DNA of 19,077 nucleotides from Bacteroidia bacterium (GTDB lineage: Bacteria; Bacteroidota; Bacteroidia; NS11-12g; UBA955), in assembly GCA_014376345.1 (NCBI GenBank), contig JACMRS010000097.1, forward strand, positions 1 to 19,077, in the 5' to 3' direction. Positions 1 to 7,773 of this stretch are shown piece by piece. The notes beneath the pieces were generated by a model that was not told the origin of the DNA, did not search any database, and saw nothing but the letters and a program-made list of their open reading frames with translations. How positions within the stretch are numbered: the stretch's first letter is position 1; each line of letters opens with the position of its first letter. The position numbers were made by a program, and so were the translations under genes.

Positions 1-236
1 ACGCAGATAAATATAATTTTTAAATTCAAATTATTAAAAACCAATTCAAAAAGAGGCAATAGATATTTAACAATAATCCATTTCATATATTTTACCTTCC
101 CATTTAAAATTGCCAACCAAAATCAAATTCACCGCCAATTTTATGCCGCTCCTACGGAGCTTAGTATCGCGGGGGTTCATGTTTCTACAAACATGTCGCT
201 CCTAAGGAGCTGAGTTTATTAAACAAGTTTAACAAA
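1..236 (+). repeat. REP-like composite repeat, copy A (may extend left of window)
   Basis: This segment matches 426-661 without gaps, with only four mismatches (at 8, 19, 48 and 174), so about 98% identity. It contains several hairpins: an 8-bp stem (105-112 with 136-143), GCTCC-TAC-GGAGC at 148-160, CATGTTT-CTAC-AAACATG at 178-195 and GCTCC-TAA-GGAGC at 198-210. Such short GGAGC/GCTCC palindromes beside an ACATGT hairpin are typical of non-coding REP-like or MITE-like elements in Bacteroidota genomes. No reading frame in it looks coding. Because it starts at base 1, the left boundary is unknown. Confidence 0.85.
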
Positions 237-323
237 AAGATTTTCTGATTTAAATTAAATCATAAAATTAAATCTCATCAAAATTCTCCTGCTAACCGGA
301 ATTCCAATTTATCAAATAATCTT

Positions 324-344
324 AATTACACCGCAGGTGCAATT
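324..344. repeat. imperfect palindrome between the repeat copies
   Basis: Arms AATTACACC (324-332) and GGTGCAATT (336-344) flank a GCA loop, with a single mismatch. The centre CACC-GCA-GGTG resembles the GCTCC-GTA-GGAGC palindromes nearby, so it is probably a diverged module of the same repeat family. A shorter perfect palindrome, GATTTAA-A-TTAAATC, lies at 247-261. Confidence 0.5.
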
Positions 345-348
345 TACC

Positions 349-417
349 AGCTCCGTAGGTGCGACATGTTTGTAGAAACATAAAACCACAACTCAACTAG
401 CTCCGTAGGTGCGGCAT
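349..417 (-). repeat. REP-like core, inverted copy
   Basis: The reverse complement of this stretch matches the hairpin core of copies A (144-211) and B (569-636). It has the same order of modules: a GGAGC-type palindrome (400-412, imperfect), a spacer, the ATGTTT-CTAC-AAACAT hairpin (366-381) and a second GGAGC-type palindrome (350-362, imperfect). The spacer between modules differs from A and B, so this is an older or different member of the family rather than part of the recent duplication. Confidence 0.75.
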
Positions 418-425
418 AAAAGAGG

Positions 426-661
426 ACGCAGAAAAATATAATTATTAAATTCAAATTATTAAAAACCAATTCCAAAAGAGGCAATAGATATTTAACAATA
501 ATCCATTTCATATATTTTACCTTCCCATTTAAAATTGCCAACCAAAATCAAATTCACCGCCAATTTTATGCCGCTCCTACGGAGCTTAGTATCGCGGGAG
601 TTCATGTTTCTACAAACATGTCGCTCCTAAGGAGCTGAGTTTATTAAACAAGTTTAACAAA
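426..661 (+). repeat. REP-like composite repeat, copy B
   Basis: Second copy of the 236-bp repeat, displaced exactly 425 bp from copy A. Its hairpins are at 573-585, 603-620 and 623-635. The match stops sharply after 661, where copy A continues AAGA and this copy GTAA. The near-identity of A and B suggests a recent duplication, or a tandem array with a 425-bp unit cut by the window edge. Bases 662-733, between the repeat and the next gene, show nothing recognisable. Confidence 0.85.
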
Positions 662-733
662 GTAAATACTAATCACAAATAAAAAATCTATCAAAAATTC
701 GTGTCACAAAAAATCTCGTCCCCAATAAACTCA

Positions 734-1378
734 TCAATCCTGCTTAACATTATAATCCTTTAAAAGCCATACTTTCCCATCAAACATTTCTTTCTTAATG
801 ATCCCAATATTTTTCGCATACCAGATAAATTTAATGGTTTGGGCAGATGTCTGTGTTTTATTCTGAAAAATTTTTACATTAAAATATGTTTTATTATTTA
901 ATGTTAGTGAATCCAATTTATTAAAAAATCTTATTTTTGAATTTTCAATTGGGTTTAAAATTTTATTACTGTCACTATAACTTACATATCTGCAATCATA
1001 AGATTGAATATTTGGATCACCCCAATAATTCACACATTCCGAAGCAGACAAATCCGAAATACTAGGATTTCCATTAGATGTTATAATTGTATTCCAAAAA
1101 TCAGATTTGTATTTTACTAATAACACCTCAAGAATGAGGTTATAATTTTTTATTTCTACTTTTTCAAAAGAAGATTCTAATACAATTTCAGAATCATGAA
1201 AATTATTCAAAGTATCCTCATAAACCCAATAGCTTCCTTTAGTAAAATAGCAATAATCTTTTAATTCCTGATCGAGGTAATACGTGGGCTTTGGATCTTT
1301 TTTACATCCCTGAAAAGTGCTGCAAATAAACAGCATTAAAATAAATAAAAAAAAAGAGGTTTGCTGATTTGATTTCAT
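734..1378 (-). CDS. hypothetical secreted lipoprotein
   Basis: This 214-residue protein has a lipoprotein signal peptide: a hydrophobic stretch at about residues 9-22, then a lipobox-like FQGC with the lipidated cysteine at 25, followed by KKDPK as is common in Bacteroidota lipoproteins. The mature part has no motif I can tie to a function. An aromatic-rich start (GSYWVYED, residues 48-55) and a tail with WYAKNIGIIKKE (186-197) then WLLKDYNV resemble a loosely defined class of Bacteroidota surface lipoproteins with a beta-rich fold; that is a pattern impression, not a family call. It is flanked by the repeat cluster and the dnaA terminator, is very AT-rich, and appears to be a single-gene unit. 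ATG start at 1378. Confidence 0.7.
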   Translation of the reverse strand: MKSNQQTSFFLFILMLFICSTFQGCKKDPKPTYYLDQELKDYCYFTKGSYWVYEDTLNNFHDSEIVLESSFEKVEIKNYNLILEVLLVKYKSDFWNTIITSNGNPSISDLSASECVNYWGDPNIQSYDCRYVSYSDSNKILNPIENSKIRFFNKLDSLTLNNKTYFNVKIFQNKTQTSAQTIKFIWYAKNIGIIKKEMFDGKVWLLKDYNVKQD

Positions 1379-1580
1379 AGTTATTTCATTTCATATTATT
1401 TCAAATGAACAATAAAAATATGAATTTTCAATTTTTTTTTTATTGCGTATCTTTATTTCTCAAGAAACTTGATTAGTTAAAACAAGTTTAAATATAAAAA
1501 TACAAAACAAAAAAACCTTCAAACAAAATTCCTCTACCAAAACTCTTTCATCAAATTCCACCCACAAAAAACCAAAAAGC

Positions 1581-1607
1581 AAAAAAAAAGACGGAATAAA
1601 TTCCGCC
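1581..1607 (-). terminator. intrinsic terminator of dnaA
   Basis: Read on the minus strand, GGCGGAA-TTTA-TTCCGTC forms a stem closed by a G-U wobble, followed directly by nine T residues (1589-1581). The wobble pair works only in the minus-strand transcript (the plus strand would have an A-C mismatch), so this serves dnaA, whose stop codon is about 25 bases upstream. Confidence 0.85.
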
Positions 1608-1631
1608 TTTCTAATCTGATAAATTTATTTT

Positions 1632-3074
1632 TTAATAAGTATTGATCCTGATGCGTTTGTTTAACTCATCCACATCATGACGGAATTTTTTGTCGGTGTC
1701 CATCAGATCATTTACTGTCTGACAAGCATGAATCACAGTACTGTGATCACGGTTACCGAAATGCGTTCCTATATTTTTTAATGAAGCTTTAGTCAGATCC
1801 TTTGCAAAATACATAGCTATCTGCCTCGCCTGAACTATCTCTCTTTTTCTGGTTTTAGATTTTACATTCTCAACTGAAACATTGTAATAATCGCAAACCA
1901 GTTTCTGAATGTACTCAATAGAAATTTCTCTTGTAGCATTCTTAACAAAGTTTTTCATCATCTGCTTCGCAAGATCAAGATCTATCTCTTTTCTGTTAAG
2001 TGATGACTGTGCTAACAAGGATATCAATGCGCCTTCAAGTTCACGTACATTGGTATCAATATTGTGTGCCATGTACTCTACAACATCGCGGTGAAGTGTG
2101 ATGCCACTCTCGTACATTTTGTTTTCAAGAATCGCAATACGCGTTTCGAAATCAGGAATGCAAAGGTCGGCACTCAAACCCCATTTAAAACGTGACAATA
2201 AACGCTCGTCAACATCTTTAATGTCCTTCGGTGCTTTATCGCTCGTTAAAATAATCTGCTTGTTGCTCTGATGAAGGTGATTGAATATCTGAAAGAAAAT
2301 TTCTTGCGTGCGCTCTTTTTTAGCAAACTGCTGAACATCATCAACAATCAATACATCCATTGACTGGTAGTAGCTGATGAAATCATTCTGATTGTTCGAC
2401 TTCACAGATTCAACATACTGATTGATAAATTTTTCTGCTGAAAGATAAATCACAGTTTTGTTTTTGTTGATCTGCTTAATCATATTTCCGATAGCATGTA
2501 TTAAATGTGTTTTACCAAGACCAACACCACCGAATATCATTAAAGGATTGTAAGCTGTACCACCGGGATTGTGAGCAACAGCCCAACCGGCACCACGTGC
2601 AAGACGGTTGCACTCTCCTTCTATAAAATTATCGAAATGATATTTTGGATTCAACTGTGAATCAACCGGCACTTTACGCAAGCCCGGAATGATAACAGGG
2701 TTTTTAATTTTCGAAGTGATGTTAAGCGGAAGACTCAACTCATTCGTTGCAGCTTTTTTGCCATTACCTGTTGGAACATTTATTGTGTACGGCGCAGATG
2801 ACGGCGTACTGTTCTCAACAATAATATTATACTCAAGCTTTGCACCAACACCCATGATCTGCTTAAGCGTTTTTTGCAACAGTTGAATATAATGCTCTTC
2901 CAGCCATTCGTAAAAGAACTGACTAGGAACCTGGATTGTTAAAACCTTACTTTCCAGCTTAACAGGTTTTATCGGGTCGAACCACGTTTTAAAACTCTGT
3001 GCATTCAGGTTATCCTTAATGATTTTTAGGCAATCACTCCATACTGTTTCAAAATTCAAATTTTTCTCTGGCAT
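1632..3074 (-). CDS. dnaA: chromosomal replication initiator protein DnaA
   Basis: DnaA binds ATP and DnaA boxes and melts the origin to start replication. At 480 residues it is of normal length and complete: domain I (about 1-85), a variable linker, the AAA+ core with Walker A GGVGLGKT (182-189), Walker B VLIVDD (241-246) and sensor-2 arginine in NVRELEGAL (342-350), and the C-terminal DNA-binding domain with NRDHSTVIHA (441-450). The reading frame can be extended seven codons to a TTG at 3095. I prefer the ATG at 3074: the extension is not typical of the family, and a TAnnTTTG-like -7 element (TAATTTTG, 3100-3093 on the minus strand) would place the transcript start downstream of that TTG. 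The gene stands alone; dnaN and recF are not adjacent. Confidence 0.97.
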   Translation of the reverse strand: MPEKNLNFETVWSDCLKIIKDNLNAQSFKTWFDPIKPVKLESKVLTIQVPSQFFYEWLEEHYIQLLQKTLKQIMGVGAKLEYNIIVENSTPSSAPYTINVPTGNGKKAATNELSLPLNITSKIKNPVIIPGLRKVPVDSQLNPKYHFDNFIEGECNRLARGAGWAVAHNPGGTAYNPLMIFGGVGLGKTHLIHAIGNMIKQINKNKTVIYLSAEKFINQYVESVKSNNQNDFISYYQSMDVLIVDDVQQFAKKERTQEIFFQIFNHLHQSNKQIILTSDKAPKDIKDVDERLLSRFKWGLSADLCIPDFETRIAILENKMYESGITLHRDVVEYMAHNIDTNVRELEGALISLLAQSSLNRKEIDLDLAKQMMKNFVKNATREISIEYIQKLVCDYYNVSVENVKSKTRKREIVQARQIAMYFAKDLTKASLKNIGTHFGNRDHSTVIHACQTVNDLMDTDKKFRHDVDELNKRIRINTY

Positions 3075-3304
3075 ATTTTCTGTCAATCCTCTCAAAATTA
3101 GCTAATTATAAATGTGTGTCTATTATTCCTTTCAAATCTGAAAACACGTTAAAAAATTGTTATAAACAAAATTTAATTTCATCATTTTTTCAGTTTTTTT
3201 TTCGCATAGTGTTTATCGCATTGCTGTGTTTTTACGATTAATATTTTTAGTAGCAACACAAAAAATATTGCAACCCGATTTTAAAGTACCAAATTTATTT
3301 TTCA

Positions 3305-4861
3305 TCAATTAAATTCTCCAAAAACTTTTCTTAATTCATGTGATATTTCACCTAAAGTTGCGTAACTTTCAACCGCCTGAATTATGGCTGGCATTAAATT
3401 ATTTCCATTCACGGCAAATTCATTTATCGTCTCCAGGCATTTTTTTACTTCTTCATTATTACGTTCCGCTTTCAACTTATTAAGTTTATCAGTTTGTACT
3501 ATTCTGATGCTGTCATCAATTTTGAAACCCGGAGTTGCAGGTCCGGCTTCTGAAGTAAATTTATTTACACCTACTATTATCTTATCACCTTTCTCAATAT
3601 CTTTCTGATACTTGTAAGCCGATGCAGCAATTTCCTGCTGAATATATCCTTGCTCAATGGCTGATACCGATCCGCCCATTGCATCTATTTTTTTAATATA
3701 ATCCCAGGCTGCATTTTCTACTTCTTCTGTCAGCGCCTCAACATAAAAAGAACCACCGAGTGGATCTACTGTATCTGCAGCGCCACTTTCAAATGCAATA
3801 ACCTGTTGCGTGCGCAAAGCAATTTTTGCGGCATTCTCAGTAGGCAAACTCAACGCTTCATCAAAACCATTTGTATGCAACGACTGTGTGCCACCGAGCA
3901 CTGCAGCCATAGCCTGTATAGTTACTCGCATGATATTATTTTCAGGCTGCTGTGCAGTTAAAGTCGAACCGCCTGTCTGTGTATGAAAACGCAGCATTTG
4001 TGCCTGTGGATCTGTTGCGCCAAGTTCTTTTGTAATCTGTGCCCACATTTTTCTGGCAGCTCTGAACTTTGCTACTTCTTCAAATAAATTATTATGCGCA
4101 TTAAAAAAGAAAGAAAGTCTTTTTGCAAATGAATTTATTTCCAGTCCTTTTTCAATTGCTGCTTTACAATATGCTTTTCCATTTGCAAGTGTAAATGCAA
4201 GTTCCTGCACCGCAGTTGAACCTGCCTCTCTGATATGATATCCTGAAATAGAAATCGTATTCCATTTAGGCACTTCTTTTCCGCAGTATTCAAATATATC
4301 TGTAATAAGCCTCATAGAAGGCTTTGGAGGATATATATAAGTACCTCTTGCAGCATATTCTTTCAGAATGTCATTTTGAATCGTTCCTGAAATTTTAGAA
4401 ATATCAGCACCCTGCTTTTTCGCAAGTGCAATATACATTGCAAGTAATATTGAAGCAGTGGCATTAATAGTCATTGATGTTGTAATCTCATCAAGTTTAA
4501 TCCCATCAAAAAGTATTTCTATGTCTTTCAGTGAATCTATTGCAACGCCTACTTTTCCAACTTCACCTTCAGACATTTCATCGTCACTGTCATAACCAAT
4601 TTGTGTTGGCAAATCAAACGCTACTGATAATCCTGTTGTACCCTGACCTAATAAAAAATGATAGCGTTTGTTAGATTCTTCTGCAGTAGAAAATCCTGCA
4701 TACTGTCTCATAGTCCACAATCTGCCGCGGTACATATCTTCCTTAACACCTCTGGTGAAAGGAAATTTTGCGGGCAATCCCGGATCCTTTACCGGCGCGG
4801 TATAAAGAGTGCCGATTGCGATTCCTGAATCAGTGTAAAGAGGTTTCTTCTGGTCTTCCAT
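3305..4861 (-). CDS. acyl-CoA mutase large (catalytic) subunit, methylmalonyl-CoA mutase family
   Basis: This 518-residue protein is the substrate-binding TIM-barrel part of an adenosylcobalamin-dependent CoA mutase, which interconverts methylmalonyl-CoA and succinyl-CoA in the classic case. Family motifs include YRGRLWTMRQYAGFSTAEESN-like sequence near residues 44-64, FHTQTGG (292-298, with the probable catalytic histidine 293) and AAVLGGTQSLHTN (319-331). Tyr54 in RQYAGF is the residue expected in methylmalonyl-CoA mutases; isobutyryl-CoA mutases have Phe and 2-hydroxyisobutyryl-CoA mutases Ile there. The chain stops before any cobalamin-binding domain (no DxHxxG), so a separate B12-binding subunit must exist elsewhere; none is in the window. 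It starts at an ATG 11 bases after the upstream gene's stop and is probably co-transcribed with it. Confidence 0.88.
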   Translation of the reverse strand: MEDQKKPLYTDSGIAIGTLYTAPVKDPGLPAKFPFTRGVKEDMYRGRLWTMRQYAGFSTAEESNKRYHFLLGQGTTGLSVAFDLPTQIGYDSDDEMSEGEVGKVGVAIDSLKDIEILFDGIKLDEITTSMTINATASILLAMYIALAKKQGADISKISGTIQNDILKEYAARGTYIYPPKPSMRLITDIFEYCGKEVPKWNTISISGYHIREAGSTAVQELAFTLANGKAYCKAAIEKGLEINSFAKRLSFFFNAHNNLFEEVAKFRAARKMWAQITKELGATDPQAQMLRFHTQTGGSTLTAQQPENNIMRVTIQAMAAVLGGTQSLHTNGFDEALSLPTENAAKIALRTQQVIAFESGAADTVDPLGGSFYVEALTEEVENAAWDYIKKIDAMGGSVSAIEQGYIQQEIAASAYKYQKDIEKGDKIIVGVNKFTSEAGPATPGFKIDDSIRIVQTDKLNKLKAERNNEEVKKCLETINEFAVNGNNLMPAIIQAVESYATLGEISHELRKVFGEFN

Positions 4862-4872
4862 TTTATTTATTG

Positions 4873-5406
4873 TCAGAACAAAAGATTAATTTCTGCTTTT
4901 ACAAAGTCAATTGCTTTTTGTGTAGGAATTCTGTTTTCAGCAATCATCCTGTCGATAATCGCTTTACTAAGATCAATTGAGGTTGCCCTTTCCGGCATTG
5001 ATTCGTAAGTAATGTGTATTAGTTGAATCACTTCTTCTTTTACTACTTTAATTAAATTCCACGCTTGTGGTGAAATATAAATCTGTTGTGAAAGGTTGTG
5101 ACTGTATTCCTGCAAAACCGCCGATTCCATTACTTGTTTTAGTGCAGTTGCAGAACTTGAAGAATCATTGTAAGTACCAATTAAAAATTGCGGACTGATA
5201 CGTTCAAGAAAAAGAATCATTCTTTCATAAGCCTGAAGTTTAAGAGGCGTTATTGCAGAAGCATTTTGTTTTCTTAATTCAAGTTGAAGTCGGGCAGCGT
5301 TATCATCCATTAATTTGGCTATTAAAACATAGCAAACCGCAAATATTACGAGCGATGGGACTATGTATTTTATAATTTCCAGAATAGTTGATAAAGCTGT
5401 ATCCAT
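4873..5406 (-). CDS. conserved membrane-anchored protein upstream of the mutase
   Basis: A 177-residue protein with one N-terminal membrane segment (about residues 11-31), then a charged, helical cytoplasmic-looking region (ARLQLELRKQNASAITPLKL, LQAYERMILFLERISP). No enzymatic motif is visible. I do not recognise a function; it looks like one of the lineage-specific conserved proteins of Bacteroidota. The 11-base gap to the mutase gene points to one transcript. The frame is open to an ATG at 5451, but a well-formed promoter (5459-5430) lies inside that extension, so the ATG at 5406 is the better start. It is divergent from the IscA-like gene. Confidence 0.75.
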   Translation of the reverse strand: MDTALSTILEIIKYIVPSLVIFAVCYVLIAKLMDDNAARLQLELRKQNASAITPLKLQAYERMILFLERISPQFLIGTYNDSSSSATALKQVMESAVLQEYSHNLSQQIYISPQAWNLIKVVKEEVIQLIHITYESMPERATSIDLSKAIIDRMIAENRIPTQKAIDFVKAEINLLF

Positions 5407-5429
5407 GTGAATAAATTTTTTAGGGATTG

Positions 5430-5459
5430 CAAAGTTATAATTATATGCCATTATAACAA
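5430..5459 (-). promoter_or_regulatory. Bacteroidota-type promoter for the membrane protein-mutase unit
   Basis: On the minus strand a TTG -33 element (5459-5457) is followed by a 19-base spacer and TAACTTTG (5437-5430), a full match to the TAnnTTTG -7 consensus of the Bacteroidota primary sigma factor. The -7 element ends 23 bases before the ATG at 5406. This fixes the start of the downstream gene. Confidence 0.6.
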
Positions 5460-5496
5460 CGCAAAAAATGCATTATTATTTTATATTTTTGTGGCG

Positions 5497-5787
5497 ATGG
5501 AATCTCCCCCGTTTTCTTTTACAAAAGCTGCTGTTTCAGAACTGCTAAGACTCACTAAAACACTTAACATTGCTGACTCTCAGGGTGTCAGAGTAGGTGT
5601 TAAGGGAGGAGGCTGTTCGGGTGCATCCTTAATAATCGGATTTGATGAAATAAATGAAAACGACCAGCTTTTTGATTTATCTCCTTTCAGAATAATTATA
5701 CAAAAGGGTCAAAGTATGTATGTTGCAGGTATGTTAATAGATTTTGAAGAAGGCCTTGGTTTTTCATTTAATTCTGAGCCATTATAA
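5497..5787 (+). CDS. IscA/HesB-like (A-type iron-sulfur carrier family) protein lacking the C-terminal Cys motif
   Basis: A 96-residue protein of the A-type Fe-S carrier fold. The N-terminal helix with FTKAAVSELLRL and the strand VRVGVKGGGCSGASL match the family, including the first conserved cysteine (GGCSG, Cys40). In typical members the chain ends with a CGCG motif carrying two more cluster ligands after a GFxFxNP segment. Here it ends FSFNSEPL and stops, and no other frame in the next 90 bases restores a CGCG. It may therefore be a degenerate or repurposed paralog. The frame is open upstream to 5407, but the family N-terminus fits the ATG at 5497. A TATTTTTG -7-like motif sits at 5484-5491, without a clear -33 element. 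Confidence 0.8.
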   Translation: MESPPFSFTKAAVSELLRLTKTLNIADSQGVRVGVKGGGCSGASLIIGFDEINENDQLFDLSPFRIIIQKGQSMYVAGMLIDFEEGLGFSFNSEPL

Positions 5788-5877
5788 GTGCTTAATCCCG
5801 ATTGTCTGAATTAAAGCTGTTTTTATAGATAAAGAAAATGCACTCCTTATATACACTATATATTCGTATCAGTTAAA

Positions 5878-7113
5878 ATGACAGCTTCAGAAAATATACG
5901 CATTGCATTAAGTTCCATCAGGGCGAATATGTTGCGCACTGTCATTACCTGTCTTATTATTGCTATCGGTATTTCTGCGCTTGTCGGTATGCTTACCGCA
6001 ATTGACGGCATGGAAGAAGGCATTGGAAGTACATTTTCTAAAATGGGTTCTAATACTTTTAATATACGAAACAGAGCCAGTTCAATGCATTTTGGCGGGG
6101 GCGGAAAAAAACAGGAATCGCATGATGTAATAGATTACCAACAGGCTGTCAATTTTAAAAGATCATATTCACTATCCGCAACAGTTGCCCTTTCAGTTTT
6201 TGTTTCAAGAGGTTCTGTAATTAAACATGAAAATCTTAAAACAAATCCAAACATAAGAATACTTGGAATAGATGAAAATTATTTACCATTAACAGGTTCT
6301 GAACTTGAGAGTGGTAGAGGCTTTTCAGCTTTTGAGGCAAACAGTGGAAGCAAATCTGCTATTATTGGAAAAGATGTTGAGAACGGATTATTTCCGGGTG
6401 AATCTGCTTTAGGAAAAGATATTGCCATTGGAGGAATAAAATATGTTGTAACAGGTGTTTTAAAAAGCAAAGGCTCGAGCATGGGTATGGGCGGTGAAGA
6501 TCGTATCGTTTACATTTCATTAACAGAAGCTAAAAGTCAGTACGTTGCAGGCGGCAGTTCTTATAGTATTACCGTCAGTGTAAATAATATTACAAACATA
6601 GATGCTGCAGTGGCTGAAGCTACCGGTCAAATGCGTGTTGTCAGAAAACTAAAACCGTATGAAGCAGATGATTTTGAAATCACTAAAAGTGATGCTGTTG
6701 CAAAATCATTTACAGAAATGTTAAGTTCACTCACATTTGCTGCTACCTTTATAGCTTTTATTACTTTAGTTGGTGCTGCAATAGGATTGATGAATATTAT
6801 GCTGGTATCGGTAACAGAACGAACCAAAGAAATTGGCACAAGAAAAGCAATAGGTGCTACACCACAAATAATCAGAAGGCAATTTCTTTTTGAAGCGGCT
6901 GTAATCTGTCAGATAGGTGGACTTTTCGGAATACTTGGCGGAATCGGCCTCGGCAATATAGTATCACTCTTATTCGGAGTTGGATTTATTATTCCCTGGA
7001 TGTGGATGCTTCTTGCAGTGATAATCTGTTTTGTAGTAGGAATTGCAGCCGGCATCTACCCTGCTTACAAAGCATCAAAACTCGATCCTATCGAAGCTTT
7101 AAGATACGAATAA
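5878..7113 (+). CDS. ABC transporter permease, FtsX/MacB type
   Basis: A 411-residue inner-membrane permease with the MacB layout: a cytoplasmic N-terminus with NIRIALSSIRANMLRT, TM1 (about 22-40), a large periplasmic core domain (45-275), then three membrane segments (about 285-308, 338-364, 372-393). The FtsX signature ERTKEIGTRKAIGA (314-327) and the closing PAYKASKLDPIEALRYE are clear. It contains no nucleotide-binding domain, so it needs a separate LolD/MacB-like ATPase, which is not in the window. It is probably the permease of a tripartite exporter with the adaptor and TolC-like genes at 7774-10551, although it lies on the opposite strand and converges on that operon. Its stop codon and that of the CHAP gene are one base apart. 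Confidence 0.92.
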   Translation: MTASENIRIALSSIRANMLRTVITCLIIAIGISALVGMLTAIDGMEEGIGSTFSKMGSNTFNIRNRASSMHFGGGGKKQESHDVIDYQQAVNFKRSYSLSATVALSVFVSRGSVIKHENLKTNPNIRILGIDENYLPLTGSELESGRGFSAFEANSGSKSAIIGKDVENGLFPGESALGKDIAIGGIKYVVTGVLKSKGSSMGMGGEDRIVYISLTEAKSQYVAGGSSYSITVSVNNITNIDAAVAEATGQMRVVRKLKPYEADDFEITKSDAVAKSFTEMLSSLTFAATFIAFITLVGAAIGLMNIMLVSVTERTKEIGTRKAIGATPQIIRRQFLFEAAVICQIGGLFGILGGIGLGNIVSLLFGVGFIIPWMWMLLAVIICFVVGIAAGIYPAYKASKLDPIEALRYE

Positions 7114-7114
7114 T

Positions 7115-7747
7115 TTATTTTTTTCTTAGCCAGCCAATTGGTTTTCTTTCTCCTTTACTGACAGAATATTTTCCGTTAATAAAACTTAGATCATACAATT
7201 CCCTCGGCATGCCATAAATATTCTGCTGAATAATTTCAACAGACTTATTCTCTACTTTACTGATTATAGCGACATGTCCGTATTTTGAATAAGGAAATAT
7301 CACCAGATCATTTATTTCCGGTTTTGAGGTGCTATTATTTTCAAACTGCAACAGATTACGCACCTTATTCAGTTCGCCATTCTTAATATCAGCATTCCAG
7401 AAATCTTTTGCATTGCCATAACCATCTGGCATTTTATGATGAAGGTAATCATAATAATATCTTTTAACAAACTCAACACATTGCCATTTTTTACCGTAAT
7501 AAAAACCATCGGCAGCATAATGAGATCCATAACTCTGAGCAAAATTTCTGCCGTTACTGTAAACTTTTACACCGTTAAATGAATCTGTAACAAAGCCTAC
7601 AGGTTGATTTTTAAGCACAAAAGCAGAAACTTTTTTTCCGTATTCTGTGTATAGAAAAAATGATGTTACAGAAATAAATATCAGAATAAATATTACTAAC
7701 CGCCTTGTTCGACGCTTCTTAACTTTATAAAGGTTGAGAGGTTCCAA
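7115..7747 (-). CDS. membrane-anchored CHAP-domain amidase/peptidase
   Basis: A 210-residue protein with a basic N-terminus, one membrane anchor (about 16-33) and an extracytoplasmic CHAP domain. The motif GKKWQCVEFVKRYY carries the probable nucleophile Cys90, and YGHVAIISKV the catalytic His158. The layout resembles the amidase half of glutathionylspermidine synthetase/amidase as well as cell-wall CHAP amidases. In those the third residue is often the Glu of an EQN motif; here that position reads QQN (Gln174-Asn176). The likely substrate is peptidoglycan or a gamma-glutamyl/peptide amide, by inference only. It starts 26 bases after the adaptor gene's stop and is probably the last gene of the tolC-hlyD transcript. 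Confidence 0.85.
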   Translation of the reverse strand: MEPLNLYKVKKRRTRRLVIFILIFISVTSFFLYTEYGKKVSAFVLKNQPVGFVTDSFNGVKVYSNGRNFAQSYGSHYAADGFYYGKKWQCVEFVKRYYYDYLHHKMPDGYGNAKDFWNADIKNGELNKVRNLLQFENNSTSKPEINDLVIFPYSKYGHVAIISKVENKSVEIIQQNIYGMPRELYDLSFINGKYSVSKGERKPIGWLRKK

Positions 7748-7773
7748 TAAATTAAATTAAAAAAAAACAGCTA

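Noticed and set aside
344..541. Minus-strand reading frame of 65 codons
   Set aside because: It lies across the repeat hairpins and copy B, its product is low-complexity and hydrophobic, and it is explained by the repeat itself.
3240..3269. Inverted repeat AATATTTTT...AAAAATATT downstream of the mutase gene
   Set aside because: Nine A/T-only base pairs with a 12-base loop and no T run after it are too weak to call a terminator.
3075..3304. Possible origin of replication next to dnaA
   Set aside because: No TTATCCACA-like DnaA boxes were seen in the gap on either strand. In Bacteroidota dnaA is often not at the origin.
5785..5830. Frameshift that would restore the missing IscA C-terminus
   Set aside because: No frame after the stop encodes a CGCG-like tail, so the gene is annotated as intact but short.
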